Source: Flavobacterium aquariorum
GTDB lineage: Bacteria > Bacteroidota > Bacteroidia > Flavobacteriales > Flavobacteriaceae
Direction: 5' to 3'
Length of the DNA stretch: 64,000 bases
Assembly (NCBI RefSeq): GCF_003254745.1
Contig: NZ_QKXH01000006.1
Coordinates: forward strand, 1 to 64,000
Positions 54,897-64,000 of this stretch are shown here, piece after piece. A program made the translations under genes and the position numbers. Positions within the stretch are counted from its first letter, which is position 1. Each line of letters starts with the position of its first letter. The notes under the pieces are model-generated. The model saw only the letters and a program-made list of their open reading frames with translations. It was not told where the DNA came from and did not search any database.

Positions 54897-56135
54897 ATGG
54901 ACACCATAATTACACGTAAAACTAACAAAAATAAGTATCTTTTAATCGGTTTACCAATTATCTTAATCTTTGGGTATATCATCTTTACTTCGGCAACCAA
55001 GAAAAGAAGTCTTACAATAAAGAAAGATGAAATTACGATTAAGACAGTTGAAAATGATTTTTTCGAAGATTTTATGTCTTTTCAGGCAAAAGCTGTTCCC
55101 TTACATTCGATGTTAGTTAATATCATTGAAGGCGGAGCGGTTCAGGAAATATTTGTTGCAAATGGTGATATGGTTATCAAAGGACAACCGTTGGCGCGAT
55201 TGTACAATCCCAATGCAGAACTGGCCTACATGCAACAGGAAACAGCCATTATTGAACAAATCAATAATTTAAACAAAGCCAAGCTCGATTTGAGAAATCA
55301 AGAGTTGAATTTAGAAAAAGATTTGATAGCAATAGAACACGATTATCTCGATGCTAAAAATTTGTACGATTTGAACAAAAAACTTTTTGAACAGGAAATA
55401 TTGTCTAAAAATGAATGGGAGAAAACCAATGAGAATTATCGTTTTCAAAAAGAACGTATGAACATTATAAAACAAAGTGTCAAAAAGGAAAAATTGGCAA
55501 ATCAAATTCAGATTGGACAGCTCAACCAATCGATTGCCGTAATGAACAAAAGCCTTGACATTTTGAGAATCAACAAAAAGAATTTTTTAATCACGGCACC
55601 TATATCCGGAAGGCTCTCTTCATTTGAACCGATACTTGGGAAAACCTACACTCAAAATACAAGTATTGGGACTATTGATGATAGGAAAGGATATAAACTT
55701 GTTGCCGATGTGGATGAATTTTATTTGGACAAAATTGCAGAGAAACAAAAAGGGACGGTAGATTTTGAAAATAAAGCCATTAACGTTCAGATAACTAAAG
55801 TAATTCCGGAAATCAAGAGTGGCAGATTTCAAGTGGAATTGGATTTCGTTTCATCCGATAAACTGGATTTAAAACAGGGATTAAGTTTTGGTGTAAAATT
55901 AAATCTGTCGGAGAAAACAAAAACTCTAGTTCTTTCGAAAGGAAGTTTTAACGAAGAGACCAGTGGGAAATGGATTTTTGTTGTCAACGGAAAAAAAGCA
56001 GAAAGAAGAGAAATCAAGCTGGGGAGAGAAAATCCACTGTATTATGAAGTACTTGGTGGATTGAAGGCCGATGAACAAGTAATTACTTCATCCTATAAAG
56101 ATTATAAGGAAGTAGAAGTTTTGAATTTCGAATAA
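54897..56135 (+). CDS. HlyD-family periplasmic adaptor
   Basis: A 412-residue adaptor with one N-terminal membrane anchor (about residues 15-35, YLLIGLPIILIFGYIIFTS). A lipoyl-like half (EGGAVQEIFVANGDMVIKGQPLARL), a long helical hairpin with coiled-coil character (about 95-225), a second lipoyl half (ITAPISGRLSSF) and a beta-barrel region follow. It opens the rightward operon with the ABC ATPase 88 bp downstream and three permeases, and links them across the periplasm. Confidence 0.92.
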   Translation: MDTIITRKTNKNKYLLIGLPIILIFGYIIFTSATKKRSLTIKKDEITIKTVENDFFEDFMSFQAKAVPLHSMLVNIIEGGAVQEIFVANGDMVIKGQPLARLYNPNAELAYMQQETAIIEQINNLNKAKLDLRNQELNLEKDLIAIEHDYLDAKNLYDLNKKLFEQEILSKNEWEKTNENYRFQKERMNIIKQSVKKEKLANQIQIGQLNQSIAVMNKSLDILRINKKNFLITAPISGRLSSFEPILGKTYTQNTSIGTIDDRKGYKLVADVDEFYLDKIAEKQKGTVDFENKAINVQITKVIPEIKSGRFQVELDFVSSDKLDLKQGLSFGVKLNLSEKTKTLVLSKGSFNEETSGKWIFVVNGKKAERREIKLGRENPLYYEVLGGLKADEQVITSSYKDYKEVEVLNFE

Positions 56136-56223
56136 AGAAAAAGAGCATAGATTAAAGAAACAAGAATAAAGAGTAAAACAAATAATTATATAAAATATCA
56201 TCAATCAAAAAACGAATAATATT

Positions 56224-56925
56224 ATGATTCAAATTAAAAACCTTTCAAAAGTATTTAGAACAGAAGAACTAGAAACAATGGCACTTAGTGAAGTTTCGCT
56301 AACCATTATTCAAGGTGATTTCGTGTCCATTATGGGACCTTCGGGAAGTGGAAAATCAACTTTATTGAATATTGTTGGATTATTGGACAGCGCCTCCGGC
56401 GGAAGCTATCAATTGCTTAGTCAAGAAATGATTGGGCTGAAAGAAAAAGAAAAATCGAAAGCCCGAAAAGAAAATATTGGCTTTATTTTTCAGAATTTCA
56501 ACCTGATAGACGAATTATCAGTTTATGATAATATCGAATTGCCGTTGATTTACAATAAAGTTCCCTCTTCGGACAGAAAGAAAAAAGTAGAAGCAATTGC
56601 TGATAAATTAGGCATTTCACACCGATTGAAACATTATCCACAACAACTTTCTGGAGGACAACAACAACGTGTTGCCGTTGCCAGAGCATTGATCAACGAC
56701 CCTAAAATTATTCTTGCCGATGAGCCTACGGGAAATTTGGACAGTAAAAGCGGGAACGAAGTGATGGAATTACTAACCGATTTACACGCTAATGGGGCGA
56801 CAATTTTGATGGTCACGCACTCTGATTATGATGCTTCTTTTTCTCAAAAAACAGTTCATATGAAGGATGGAGTAATACTTTCAGAAAAAAAGAATAGTCG
56901 TAATGTTGATGTTTTTAAAGTATAA
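56224..56925 (+). CDS. ABC transporter ATPase (LolD/MacB type)
   Basis: A 233-residue ATPase: Walker [14 protein letters not shown]-loop [20 protein letters not shown], signature [15 protein letters not shown] and Walker [17 protein letters not shown]. It is the single ATPase for three downstream permease paralogues, so it presumably serves all of them or one composite complex. Confidence 0.95.
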   Translation: MIQIKNLSKVFRTEELETMALSEVSLTIIQGDFVSIMGPSGSGKSTLLNIVGLLDSASGGSYQLLSQEMIGLKEKEKSKARKENIGFIFQNFNLIDELSVYDNIELPLIYNKVPSSDRKKKVEAIADKLGISHRLKHYPQQLSGGQQQRVAVARALINDPKIILADEPTGNLDSKSGNEVMELLTDLHANGATILMVTHSDYDASFSQKTVHMKDGVILSEKKNSRNVDVFKV

Positions 56926-56927
56926 AA

Positions 56928-56993
56928 ATGATAAATATCCTTATATCAATCATTACAATCGTTTTTGAGTTGCTTTACAAAATGCTTTTGTAA
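56928..56993 (+). CDS. Possible 21-residue hydrophobic micro-ORF
   Basis: An ATG-TAA frame two bases after the ATPase stop codon that encodes a single hydrophobic helix-like peptide (ILISIITIVFELLYKMLL). It could be a small membrane subunit of the exporter or chance; nothing but position and hydrophobicity supports it. Confidence 0.2.
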   Translation: MINILISIITIVFELLYKMLL

Positions 56994-57044
56994 ACATCTT
57001 GAACTTCTCATCAATCAAATCAAAATTAAATCAATCAAAAAGTT

Positions 57045-59468
57045 ATGATTCTCAACTGGATAAAAATATTTATTTATCACTTAAAGCAAAACAAACTGTT
57101 TTCTTTTCTCAATGTTTTGGGATTAAGCATTGGTATTGCAGGAGTGATATTCGCCATTTTATATTGGAATGACGAACAAAGTTATGATGCTTGGAATCCC
57201 AATAAAGACAGCATTTATTTAGTAGCCAATCAAATGGATTCAGAAACTTTTTGGGCTTCAAGTTCCGCTCCGATTGGACAAGCCATTAAAGATAAAAGTC
57301 CAGAAATAGAATCGTTTTGTTATTTAAGCGGGGACTACGATAATGAAATCATTCGTTTTAAAAACAAGAAAATTCAATCTGATAAAATTGTAATTGCTCA
57401 AAAGAATTTCTTTGAATTTTTTCCTTATGAATTTGTAGAAGGCAATCCAAAAACAGCATTGCCAGATGAAAACAGTATTAGTTTATCAGAAGATTTAGCC
57501 TTTCAGCTTTTTGGAAATGAAAGTGCTTTAGGAGAAGAGATTGTTTTTCAGTCTAAAAAATTAGTAGTAAGAGGTGTTTATAAATTAGATCACAAATCAT
57601 CTTATAATCCTTCGTGTGTGATTAATTTCATGGATGCAAGAATTAGAAAATATATTGAACAATGGGGTAATTTTCATTTTGTATTATTTGTTAAAGTAAA
57701 AAATAATGGCAATACAACAAGTATTATCAATAATTTACAAAAACTATATTTTGACAACATGACATCGCGTTATGCGAGAGATAAAGGGATAACTCCTAAA
57801 CAATTTATTGAAAAATTTGGAGAGGTTAAACCTCATTTAGAACGCTTATCGGATATACGCTTACATACCATAACGAGTGGTTTGATAGAAGAAAAAGGTA
57901 ATTTTCAGTTTTTGCTGATTATGGTAGGACTATCTATTTTAATCTTAGTTCTTTCGATAGTAAATTATGTAAATTCCGCAACTGCAAATGCTATTAAAAG
58001 AGCAAAAGAAGTTGGTGTTCGTAAGATAGTTGGTGCTTTAAAAGTAAATATTATTCAGCAATTTATTTTTGAAACAACAATTTTAGCTCTCGTTTCGATT
58101 TTGCTTTCTCTTGTTATCATTGAGCTTTCATTGCCTTATTATAATGAATTTTTAGGAAAAACAATCACTATACAAGGAAGTCTATTTTACCTGCAATTAA
58201 TTGCAATATTCCTTATTACCGTTTGTATGGCAGGGATTCTTCCGGCAGTGTACGTTTCTAATTTTGAAACCTTAAAAGTTCTGAAAGGCAATTTTGGACG
58301 AAGCAAAAATGGTGTATGGCTTCGCAACGGAATGCTAATCTTTCAATTTGCTGTAGCAACCTTTTTTATCATTGGTTCTTATATTGTTTATGAGCAGATT
58401 GAATATATGAATACGAAAGACTTAGGTTTTAAAGCCAATCAAATTTTAAATATATCTTATCGAAATGTATATGGAGAACAAATAACCGATAAATATAGAT
58501 TCGATAGATATTCAACAATTAAAAATGAATTGTTGCACATAAAAGGAGTAAAAAAAGTAACTGCTGGTGGTTTTGTTTTTGGAAAAAATGCACCTATAAC
58601 CACAACCTATTATTATAACGATTTAAGTGTTGACGGAAACAATGTTCCTGTCGATTTTGGAATGCTGGAAATGATGCAGATAAAAATGGTAAAAGGAAGA
58701 TACTTTAATCCAAAATTTGCTCAGGATACCATCAATACGATGTTGATAAATGAGACGGCAATGAAATTATTAAAAGAGAAAAATCCAATTGGTAAAAAAG
58801 TCAAGTGGGATGACAAAGAAATTACAATTGTTGGCGTTGTCAAAGATTTTAACATGGGTAATCCGAGTGAAGTTATTCCGCCTATGTCCTTTTTTCACTT
58901 CAAAACATTTCCTTGGTTAATTGGTACGCTAAATAATATTTACATAGATACCGATTCAAAAACTATGGACCAAACTTTGGCTGATCTGGAAAATTTTTGG
59001 TTAAAAAAAGTGGATTCTGATTATCCGTTTGCATACGATTTTGTAGATAAAGAATATAAAAGATCGTATAGCAGTTATGTAAAGCAAAAAAATATGTTCT
59101 CGATATTAAATATTGTGGTGATACTGATTGCACTTTTTGGTTTATTCTGCCTAGCCTCATTTTCTATAGAAAGACGCATGAAAGAAATTGCCATAAGAAA
59201 AACTCTGGGAGCTGAAACCAATGTTTTACTGAAAGATTTGTCTTTACAATACATCGTTTTCTGCATAATTGGATTTTTAATTACCGTATTTCCAACTTAT
59301 TATTTACTCAACAAATGGCTAGAGAATTTTGCCTATAGAATTGATATTTCGATCTATCCATTTCTTATTGGATTTATTGCTTTACTAGCCTTAACCTTAA
59401 TAGTTGTGCTTTCTAGAGCATATCAAGCCACAAGAGTTGATGTTTTAAAATACTTAAAATACGAATAG
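57045..59468 (+). CDS. Large FtsX-type ABC permease, copy 1
   Basis: An 807-residue inner-membrane protein with a duplicated MacB_PCD-FtsX layout: TM at about 20-42 (GLSIGIAGVIFAILYWND), a periplasmic domain to about 280, three TM segments to about 400, another TM after RNGMLIFQFAVATFF, a second periplasmic domain and three C-terminal TM segments (ERRMKEIAIRKTLGAE precedes the last pair). The permease is paired with the single ATPase upstream. Likely exports peptides, lipids or lipoproteins, or transmits force to an envelope process; substrate unknown. Copy 2 starts 2 bp after its stop. Confidence 0.92.
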   Translation: MILNWIKIFIYHLKQNKLFSFLNVLGLSIGIAGVIFAILYWNDEQSYDAWNPNKDSIYLVANQMDSETFWASSSAPIGQAIKDKSPEIESFCYLSGDYDNEIIRFKNKKIQSDKIVIAQKNFFEFFPYEFVEGNPKTALPDENSISLSEDLAFQLFGNESALGEEIVFQSKKLVVRGVYKLDHKSSYNPSCVINFMDARIRKYIEQWGNFHFVLFVKVKNNGNTTSIINNLQKLYFDNMTSRYARDKGITPKQFIEKFGEVKPHLERLSDIRLHTITSGLIEEKGNFQFLLIMVGLSILILVLSIVNYVNSATANAIKRAKEVGVRKIVGALKVNIIQQFIFETTILALVSILLSLVIIELSLPYYNEFLGKTITIQGSLFYLQLIAIFLITVCMAGILPAVYVSNFETLKVLKGNFGRSKNGVWLRNGMLIFQFAVATFFIIGSYIVYEQIEYMNTKDLGFKANQILNISYRNVYGEQITDKYRFDRYSTIKNELLHIKGVKKVTAGGFVFGKNAPITTTYYYNDLSVDGNNVPVDFGMLEMMQIKMVKGRYFNPKFAQDTINTMLINETAMKLLKEKNPIGKKVKWDDKEITIVGVVKDFNMGNPSEVIPPMSFFHFKTFPWLIGTLNNIYIDTDSKTMDQTLADLENFWLKKVDSDYPFAYDFVDKEYKRSYSSYVKQKNMFSILNIVVILIALFGLFCLASFSIERRMKEIAIRKTLGAETNVLLKDLSLQYIVFCIIGFLITVFPTYYLLNKWLENFAYRIDISIYPFLIGFIALLALTLIVVLSRAYQATRVDVLKYLKYE

Positions 59469-59470
59469 AG

Positions 59471-61906
59471 ATGCTAAAAAATTGGATAAATATATTTACA
59501 TACCATATCAGAAACAATAAGCTTTTTACGGCTTTGAATATTTTGGGTTTGAGTATTGGAATAGCAGGATTGATTTTTGCTACTTTATATTGGAATGACG
59601 AACACAATTACAACGATTGGAATCCTGAAAAAGAAAATGTTTATCAGGCATTGAGCGTGGTTGGCAAGGATATGATTTGGCCGAATAACTTGTCTAGTTA
59701 TGAGCCTTATTTCAAAAAGGAAATCAAGGAACTTGATTCGTACTGTTATTTTGAAAATTGGTATTCAAATAGAATCATTAAGTACAAAGACAAAAAAGGC
59801 ATTTTTACGATAACCAATACCCAAAAAACCTTTTTTGATTTTTTTCCTTTCGAATTTATAAAAGGAAACAGTAAAACTGCTTTAAATGATGAAAACAGCA
59901 TTGCGCTTTCCGAAGAGGCTGCAACCAAGCTTTTTGGTACAGAAAACCCACTGGGAAAGGAAGTTTTATATTCCGATAAGAAACTGATCGTTCGAGGTGT
60001 TTATACTATTCCAGGCAAATCATCCCTTGCTCCTCAAGCTTTAACTTGTTTATTAGATGCACGATTAAAAGACGACTACGACAAGTGGGGAAATTTCAAT
60101 TATGGTTTAGTGCTCAAAATTAAAAATCCAAATAATAAAGCTGTTGTTATCCGAAAAATGGAACAGTTACTTTATCTGAACAGAACTGTAAAATGGGCCA
60201 AAGAAGAAGGTATTACTCCCAAAGAATGGAATGAGAAAAATGGTTCAGAAAACACAAAAATAATATTAGAACCATTAAAAGACGCAAGATTACATTCCAT
60301 AGTTGACGGATACGCAGAAGGCAGAGGCAATTATCAGTTTTTGATGATTATGATGGGGTTATCGGTTTTAATATTAATCCTGTCTGTTTTTAATTATGTC
60401 AATTTGGCTACTGCCAATGCAATAAAAAGAGCCAAAGAAGTAGGTGTCCGAAAAATTTCAGGTGCATCAAAAAGCAATATTGTACTGCAGTTTCTTTTTG
60501 AAATTGTGCTGATTACTTTCTTTTCCTTACTCCTATCACTGGCAATTGTGGAATTATCGCTGCCTTATTACAATGAATTTTTAGAAAAGAAATTAGTAAT
60601 CTACGGCAGTCAGTTTTATTATGAATTAGTGATTATTTTTATTGTGACAGTGATTATTGCGGGAATATTTCCGGCTATTTATGTTTCCAATTTTGAAGCT
60701 TTGAAAGTACTAAAAGGCAACTTTGGGCGAAGTAAAGGTGGCGTTTGGCTGCGCAACGGAATGCTGATTTTTCAATTTGCCATTGCTTCCTTTTTTATTA
60801 TTGGATCTTATATTGTATATGAGCAAGTACATTTTTTGAGTACCCGAGAATTAGGATTTAAAGGAGAGCAAGTACTTCAAATAAAGTACAAGAAACCCGA
60901 TTATGACTTTAACGATAAAAATTTCTCGAAAAAGTTATTCACCAGATACGAAACCCTCAAACAGGAAATTACCAAGATTAATGGCGTTACCCAAGTGGCC
61001 ACAGGAGCTTTCTCATTTGGAAACAGTGATAATTCATCTTCCAGTTTTACTTATCATGATATCAATATTCAAGGTCAAAATATGGCTGTTGATTTTGGAA
61101 TGCTCGAAATGTTAAAGATAAAAATGGCTCAAGGGCGTTATTTAGACAGCCGCATTTCATCAGATACTATTGATGCAGTAATGGTCAATGAAGCAGCTTT
61201 GAAATTGATGAAAGAAAAGAGTCCAATTGGAAAAATTGTCAATTGGAATGGCAACAAACTCAAGGTTATTGGGGTTGTGAAAGATTTCAATTTTTGGGGG
61301 CCAAAAGCTGAAATTCCCCCAATGGTTTTCTTCCATCTCAAAACAATAGATTGGATGAACTCGAATGTCAATAACATATTTGTGAAAGTGAATCCCAATG
61401 AAATGGAGAATACCATTCCGGCTCTCGAAAAATTCTGGGCTAAAAACATAGATTCTGATTATCCGTTCAATTATGACTTTGTTGATAAAGCTTATGCGCG
61501 GACATACAAGGAATTTGTAAATCAAAAAAACTTGTTTTCATTGCTGAATATTGTGGTTATTCTCATTGCCTTGTTCGGATTATTTGCCTTGGCCTCCTAT
61601 TCAATAGAAAGACGAATGAAAGAAATTGCCATTAGAAAAACACTCGGAGCAGAAACCACTGTTTTGCTAAAAGAATTATCCAAACAATATATTGTTTTTT
61701 GTGTAATTGGATTTCTGATTGCAGTATTCCCAGGGTATTATTTACTCAACAAATGGCTGGAAAATTTTGTTTTTAGAATAGACATGACGGTATTCCCATT
61801 CGTTTTTGGGTTCATAATACTGTTAGTTTTAACACTGATAATTGTGCTATCCAGAGCGTATCAGGCAACAAAAACAGACGTTTTGAAATATTTGAAATAC
61901 GAATAA
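59471..61906 (+). CDS. Large FtsX-type ABC permease, copy 2
   Basis: An 811-residue paralogue of the preceding permease with the same TM layout and near-identical blocks (GLSIGIAGLIFATLYWNDE; NAIKRAKEVGVRKISGAS; GRSKGGVWLRNGMLIFQFA; ERRMKEIAIRKTLGAET). The two periplasmic domains diverge much more than the membrane parts, which suggests different partners or substrates. The gap of only 2 bp to copy 1 indicates translational coupling. Confidence 0.92.
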   Translation: MLKNWINIFTYHIRNNKLFTALNILGLSIGIAGLIFATLYWNDEHNYNDWNPEKENVYQALSVVGKDMIWPNNLSSYEPYFKKEIKELDSYCYFENWYSNRIIKYKDKKGIFTITNTQKTFFDFFPFEFIKGNSKTALNDENSIALSEEAATKLFGTENPLGKEVLYSDKKLIVRGVYTIPGKSSLAPQALTCLLDARLKDDYDKWGNFNYGLVLKIKNPNNKAVVIRKMEQLLYLNRTVKWAKEEGITPKEWNEKNGSENTKIILEPLKDARLHSIVDGYAEGRGNYQFLMIMMGLSVLILILSVFNYVNLATANAIKRAKEVGVRKISGASKSNIVLQFLFEIVLITFFSLLLSLAIVELSLPYYNEFLEKKLVIYGSQFYYELVIIFIVTVIIAGIFPAIYVSNFEALKVLKGNFGRSKGGVWLRNGMLIFQFAIASFFIIGSYIVYEQVHFLSTRELGFKGEQVLQIKYKKPDYDFNDKNFSKKLFTRYETLKQEITKINGVTQVATGAFSFGNSDNSSSSFTYHDINIQGQNMAVDFGMLEMLKIKMAQGRYLDSRISSDTIDAVMVNEAALKLMKEKSPIGKIVNWNGNKLKVIGVVKDFNFWGPKAEIPPMVFFHLKTIDWMNSNVNNIFVKVNPNEMENTIPALEKFWAKNIDSDYPFNYDFVDKAYARTYKEFVNQKNLFSLLNIVVILIALFGLFALASYSIERRMKEIAIRKTLGAETTVLLKELSKQYIVFCVIGFLIAVFPGYYLLNKWLENFVFRIDMTVFPFVFGFIILLVLTLIIVLSRAYQATKTDVLKYLKYE

Positions 61907-61953
61907 ACACAAAGAATTCACAACTGTTTACAATTAACCTATTAACTCAAACT

Positions 61954-64000
61954 ATGTTATTAAACTATATAAAAATATTTATCTACCATTTAAAGCAAAA
62001 CAAACTGTTTTCATTTCTGAATGTTTCGGGATTGGCGATAGGAATTGCAGGATTGATTTTCGCGTTGCTGTATTGGAATGACGAACAAAGCTATAACGAT
62101 TGGAATCCTGAAAAAGAAAAAGTTTATCAAGTTTTAGTTCAATTGACTGATATGCCGGTTTTTTCAGATTGTTCTTTATTTCTAAAACCTGTTTTAGATA
62201 AAGACTCCAATGTCGAAACAGTATTGTATGCTGACAGTTGGTATCAAAAAGATAAAATTATTTACAATGGAAAGAAAGAATTAGTCGATAAAATCATCAA
62301 TGTACAGCATAATTTCTTTTCTTTTTTTCCTTTCAAAATCATAAATGGAGATGCTATTTCGGCCATAAAAGATGATTCCAGCATTGCCATTTCTGATGTA
62401 ATTGCCAAAAGAGTTTTTGGTAATGAAAACCCAATCGGAAAACAAATAAAATGTCTTGACCAAATGTTTATTGTGCGTGCGGTATATCACATACCAGGGA
62501 ATTCATCAATCGCTCCAAATGCCATAATGAATAAAATGGAGAAATTGGTGACTTCAGGTATGACAGCTCCATTTGTTTTCAAATTATTACTAAAAATAAA
62601 AGATCCATCAAAAATTGAACATACGCGAAAGAGCCTTGAAAATATATATAATGGTGATTTCATTAAAAGAATCGCGAAGCAAGAAGGATTTACCCCCGAG
62701 GAAATGGCTAAAAAAATAGGCCATTTTACCGTTGTCATGGAACCACTCTCAAAAGCAAGATTGCATTCCATAACAGATGGTTATCCAGAAGGTCGGGGCA
62801 ATTATCAATTTTTATTGATTATGGCTGGATTATCTGTTTTAATTCTCATTTTATCCATTGTTAATTATATAAATTTGGCTACAGCCAATGCCATAAAACG
62901 TGCTAAAGAAGTGGGAGTACGTAAAATCGTTGGCGCATCAAGAGGTAATATTATTACACAATTCATTTTTGAGACTATTCTCATAAGCTCACTTTCAATT
63001 TTATTGGCTTTAGTGATCGTAGAATTGACATTACCATATTATAATGACTTTTTAGGCAAAAATTTAATGATTATTGGTAGTCAATTTTATTTGCAATTAA
63101 TTCTGATTTTCGTAATTACAGTTTTGGTTGCCGGAGTTTTTCCATCGATTTATGTTTCAAATTTCGAAGTTCTTAAAGTGTTAAAAGGCGATTTTGGAAG
63201 AAGTAAAAGCGGTGTTTGGCTGCGTAACGGAATGTTGATTTTTCAATTTGCAATAGCTACTTTTTTTATTGTCGGATCCCATATTGTTTATCAGCAAGTC
63301 AGCTATTTAACCAATAAAGATCTGGGATATAAAGGAGATCAGGTAATAGATGTATCGTTACACTTTCCATCATCCGACTATAAGGCAGAAAATATTGGCA
63401 AGAATATTTACAATAAATATTCAACCATAAGGCAAGAACTAGCCAAAATAAACGGGGTGGAACAAATTTCAACAGGTCTTGTTTGTTTTGATGGTTCAGA
63501 TAATTCATTAGGAGGAGTATTGTATAAAGACGAGCTTTTTAAAGAACGAACAATGGCGGTAGATTATGGGATGCTCGAAATGATAAAAATAAAAGTCATA
63601 AATGGAAGAGGACTTGAACAAAAATATTCTTCTGACACTATTTCTTCGGTACTCATTAATGAAACAGCTCAAAAATTAATGAATATGGAAGAGCCAATTG
63701 GACAAGAAATCATTATTAAACAACGAAAGTTAAAAATAATAGGGGTAATTAAAGATTTTAATTTATTGAGTCCAGAAGCCGAAGTACCGCCAATGTGTTT
63801 CTATCATTTAAAAACTGTTGATATAGCTCAAAATATAGACAGAGTTTATATAAAGCTAAAATCTGGTGATGTAAAAAATACTATTACGGATATTGAAAAA
63901 TTATGGGCAACGATAGACACCGAATATCCATTTAAATATGATTTTGTAGATAAACAGTATGCCAGAACTTATGAAAGTTACGTAAAACAGAAGAACCTTT
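61954..64000 (+). CDS. Large FtsX-type ABC permease, copy 3 (cut by window edge)
   Basis: ATG 61954 opens a frame that runs to the end of the window (682 codons visible). It begins MLLNYIKIFIYHLKQNKLFS, nearly identical to copy 1, and carries the same internal blocks (NAIKRAKEVGVRKIVGAS; GRSKSGVWLRNGMLIFQFA). The C-terminal three TM segments are missing because of the edge. Forty-seven bases separate it from copy 2. Confidence 0.9.
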   Translation, partial: MLLNYIKIFIYHLKQNKLFSFLNVSGLAIGIAGLIFALLYWNDEQSYNDWNPEKEKVYQVLVQLTDMPVFSDCSLFLKPVLDKDSNVETVLYADSWYQKDKIIYNGKKELVDKIINVQHNFFSFFPFKIINGDAISAIKDDSSIAISDVIAKRVFGNENPIGKQIKCLDQMFIVRAVYHIPGNSSIAPNAIMNKMEKLVTSGMTAPFVFKLLLKIKDPSKIEHTRKSLENIYNGDFIKRIAKQEGFTPEEMAKKIGHFTVVMEPLSKARLHSITDGYPEGRGNYQFLLIMAGLSVLILILSIVNYINLATANAIKRAKEVGVRKIVGASRGNIITQFIFETILISSLSILLALVIVELTLPYYNDFLGKNLMIIGSQFYLQLILIFVITVLVAGVFPSIYVSNFEVLKVLKGDFGRSKSGVWLRNGMLIFQFAIATFFIVGSHIVYQQVSYLTNKDLGYKGDQVIDVSLHFPSSDYKAENIGKNIYNKYSTIRQELAKINGVEQISTGLVCFDGSDNSLGGVLYKDELFKERTMAVDYGMLEMIKIKVINGRGLEQKYSSDTISSVLINETAQKLMNMEEPIGQEIIIKQRKLKIIGVIKDFNLLSPEAEVPPMCFYHLKTVDIAQNIDRVYIKLKSGDVKNTITDIEKLWATIDTEYPFKYDFVDKQYARTYESYVKQKNL

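Noticed and set aside
57045-64000. Repeated DNA blocks that could suggest a repeat array or mobile element.
   Set aside because: The repeats are the conserved membrane segments of three paralogous permease genes, spaced by about 2.4 kb.

Overview
The window looks like a chromosome segment of a Flavobacterium-like member of the Bacteroidota. It is AT-rich. It carries a SusC/SusD pair, Bacteroidota-type promoters (TTG, then about 20 bp, then TAnnTTTG-like) instead of Shine-Dalgarno-dominated starts, and families typical of flavobacteria (DUF5107, DUF5916, 7TM-AraC regulators, large tandem FtsX-type permeases). I saw no rRNA or tRNA genes, no CRISPR array and no intact insertion sequence.

Region 1 (1-29.6 kb) is one glycan-utilisation locus. 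A leftward operon, in transcription order, encodes a galactokinase-like GHMP kinase, a sugar nucleotidyltransferase, a UDP-sugar epimerase, a FucP/NagP-type sugar permease and glucosamine-6-phosphate deaminase (cut by the window edge). A LacI-type regulator is divergent. Rightward come L-threonine dehydrogenase plus 2-amino-3-ketobutyrate CoA ligase, then (after a convergent CBM9-like gene) SusC/SusD, a lipoprotein of the arylsulfotransferase family, a TsdA-like dihaem cytochrome c, a 1005-residue putative secreted glycosidase, a DUF5107-TPR protein, an M1 aminopeptidase, a DUF3472 protein and a GH109 alpha-N-acetylgalactosaminidase-like enzyme. Three promoters (kinase operon, tdh-kbl, susCD) share the same 14-bp operator (consensus TGTGYTCGARMACA) in tandem copies exactly 23 bp apart. 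The distance from the proximal operator to the promoter is identical at all three. The sequence therefore predicts one regulon joining HexNAc salvage, threonine breakdown and outer-membrane glycan import. My inference is that the substrate is an O-glycosylated, Thr-rich (mucin-like) glycopeptide carrying alpha-GalNAc.

Region 2 (29.6-36.2 kb) holds small housekeeping and stress genes: a cyclopropane-fatty-acid synthase gene broken by one in-frame amber codon, a PEBP-like protein, a YdaT-like small protein, an erythromycin-esterase-like protein, a coiled-coil protein, an HMA-fold protein, a Nudix hydrolase and a single-domain response regulator.

Region 3 (36.2-45.4 kb) has a leftward LytS/LytTR-type two-component pair divergent from a secreted GH13 cyclomaltodextrinase-like enzyme, a PQQ-repeat beta-propeller, a DUF5916 outer-membrane protein and a ChaN-like protein.

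Region 4 (45.5-51.7 kb) has a leftward MacA-MacB-type efflux operon with the ATPase and permease on separate chains, a decayed FG-GAP gene remnant, a serine hydrolase and a membrane-anchored AraC regulator with a 22-bp direct repeat between the last two.

Region 5 (52-64 kb) has a leftward sigma-54 response regulator and histidine kinase, divergent from an adaptor, an ABC ATPase and three tandem paralogous 800-residue permeases (the third runs off the window). The divergent intergenic region has a paired 16-bp dyad and a TGGCACG sigma-54-like element.

Stretches over 300 bases without a gene are described as separate entries.
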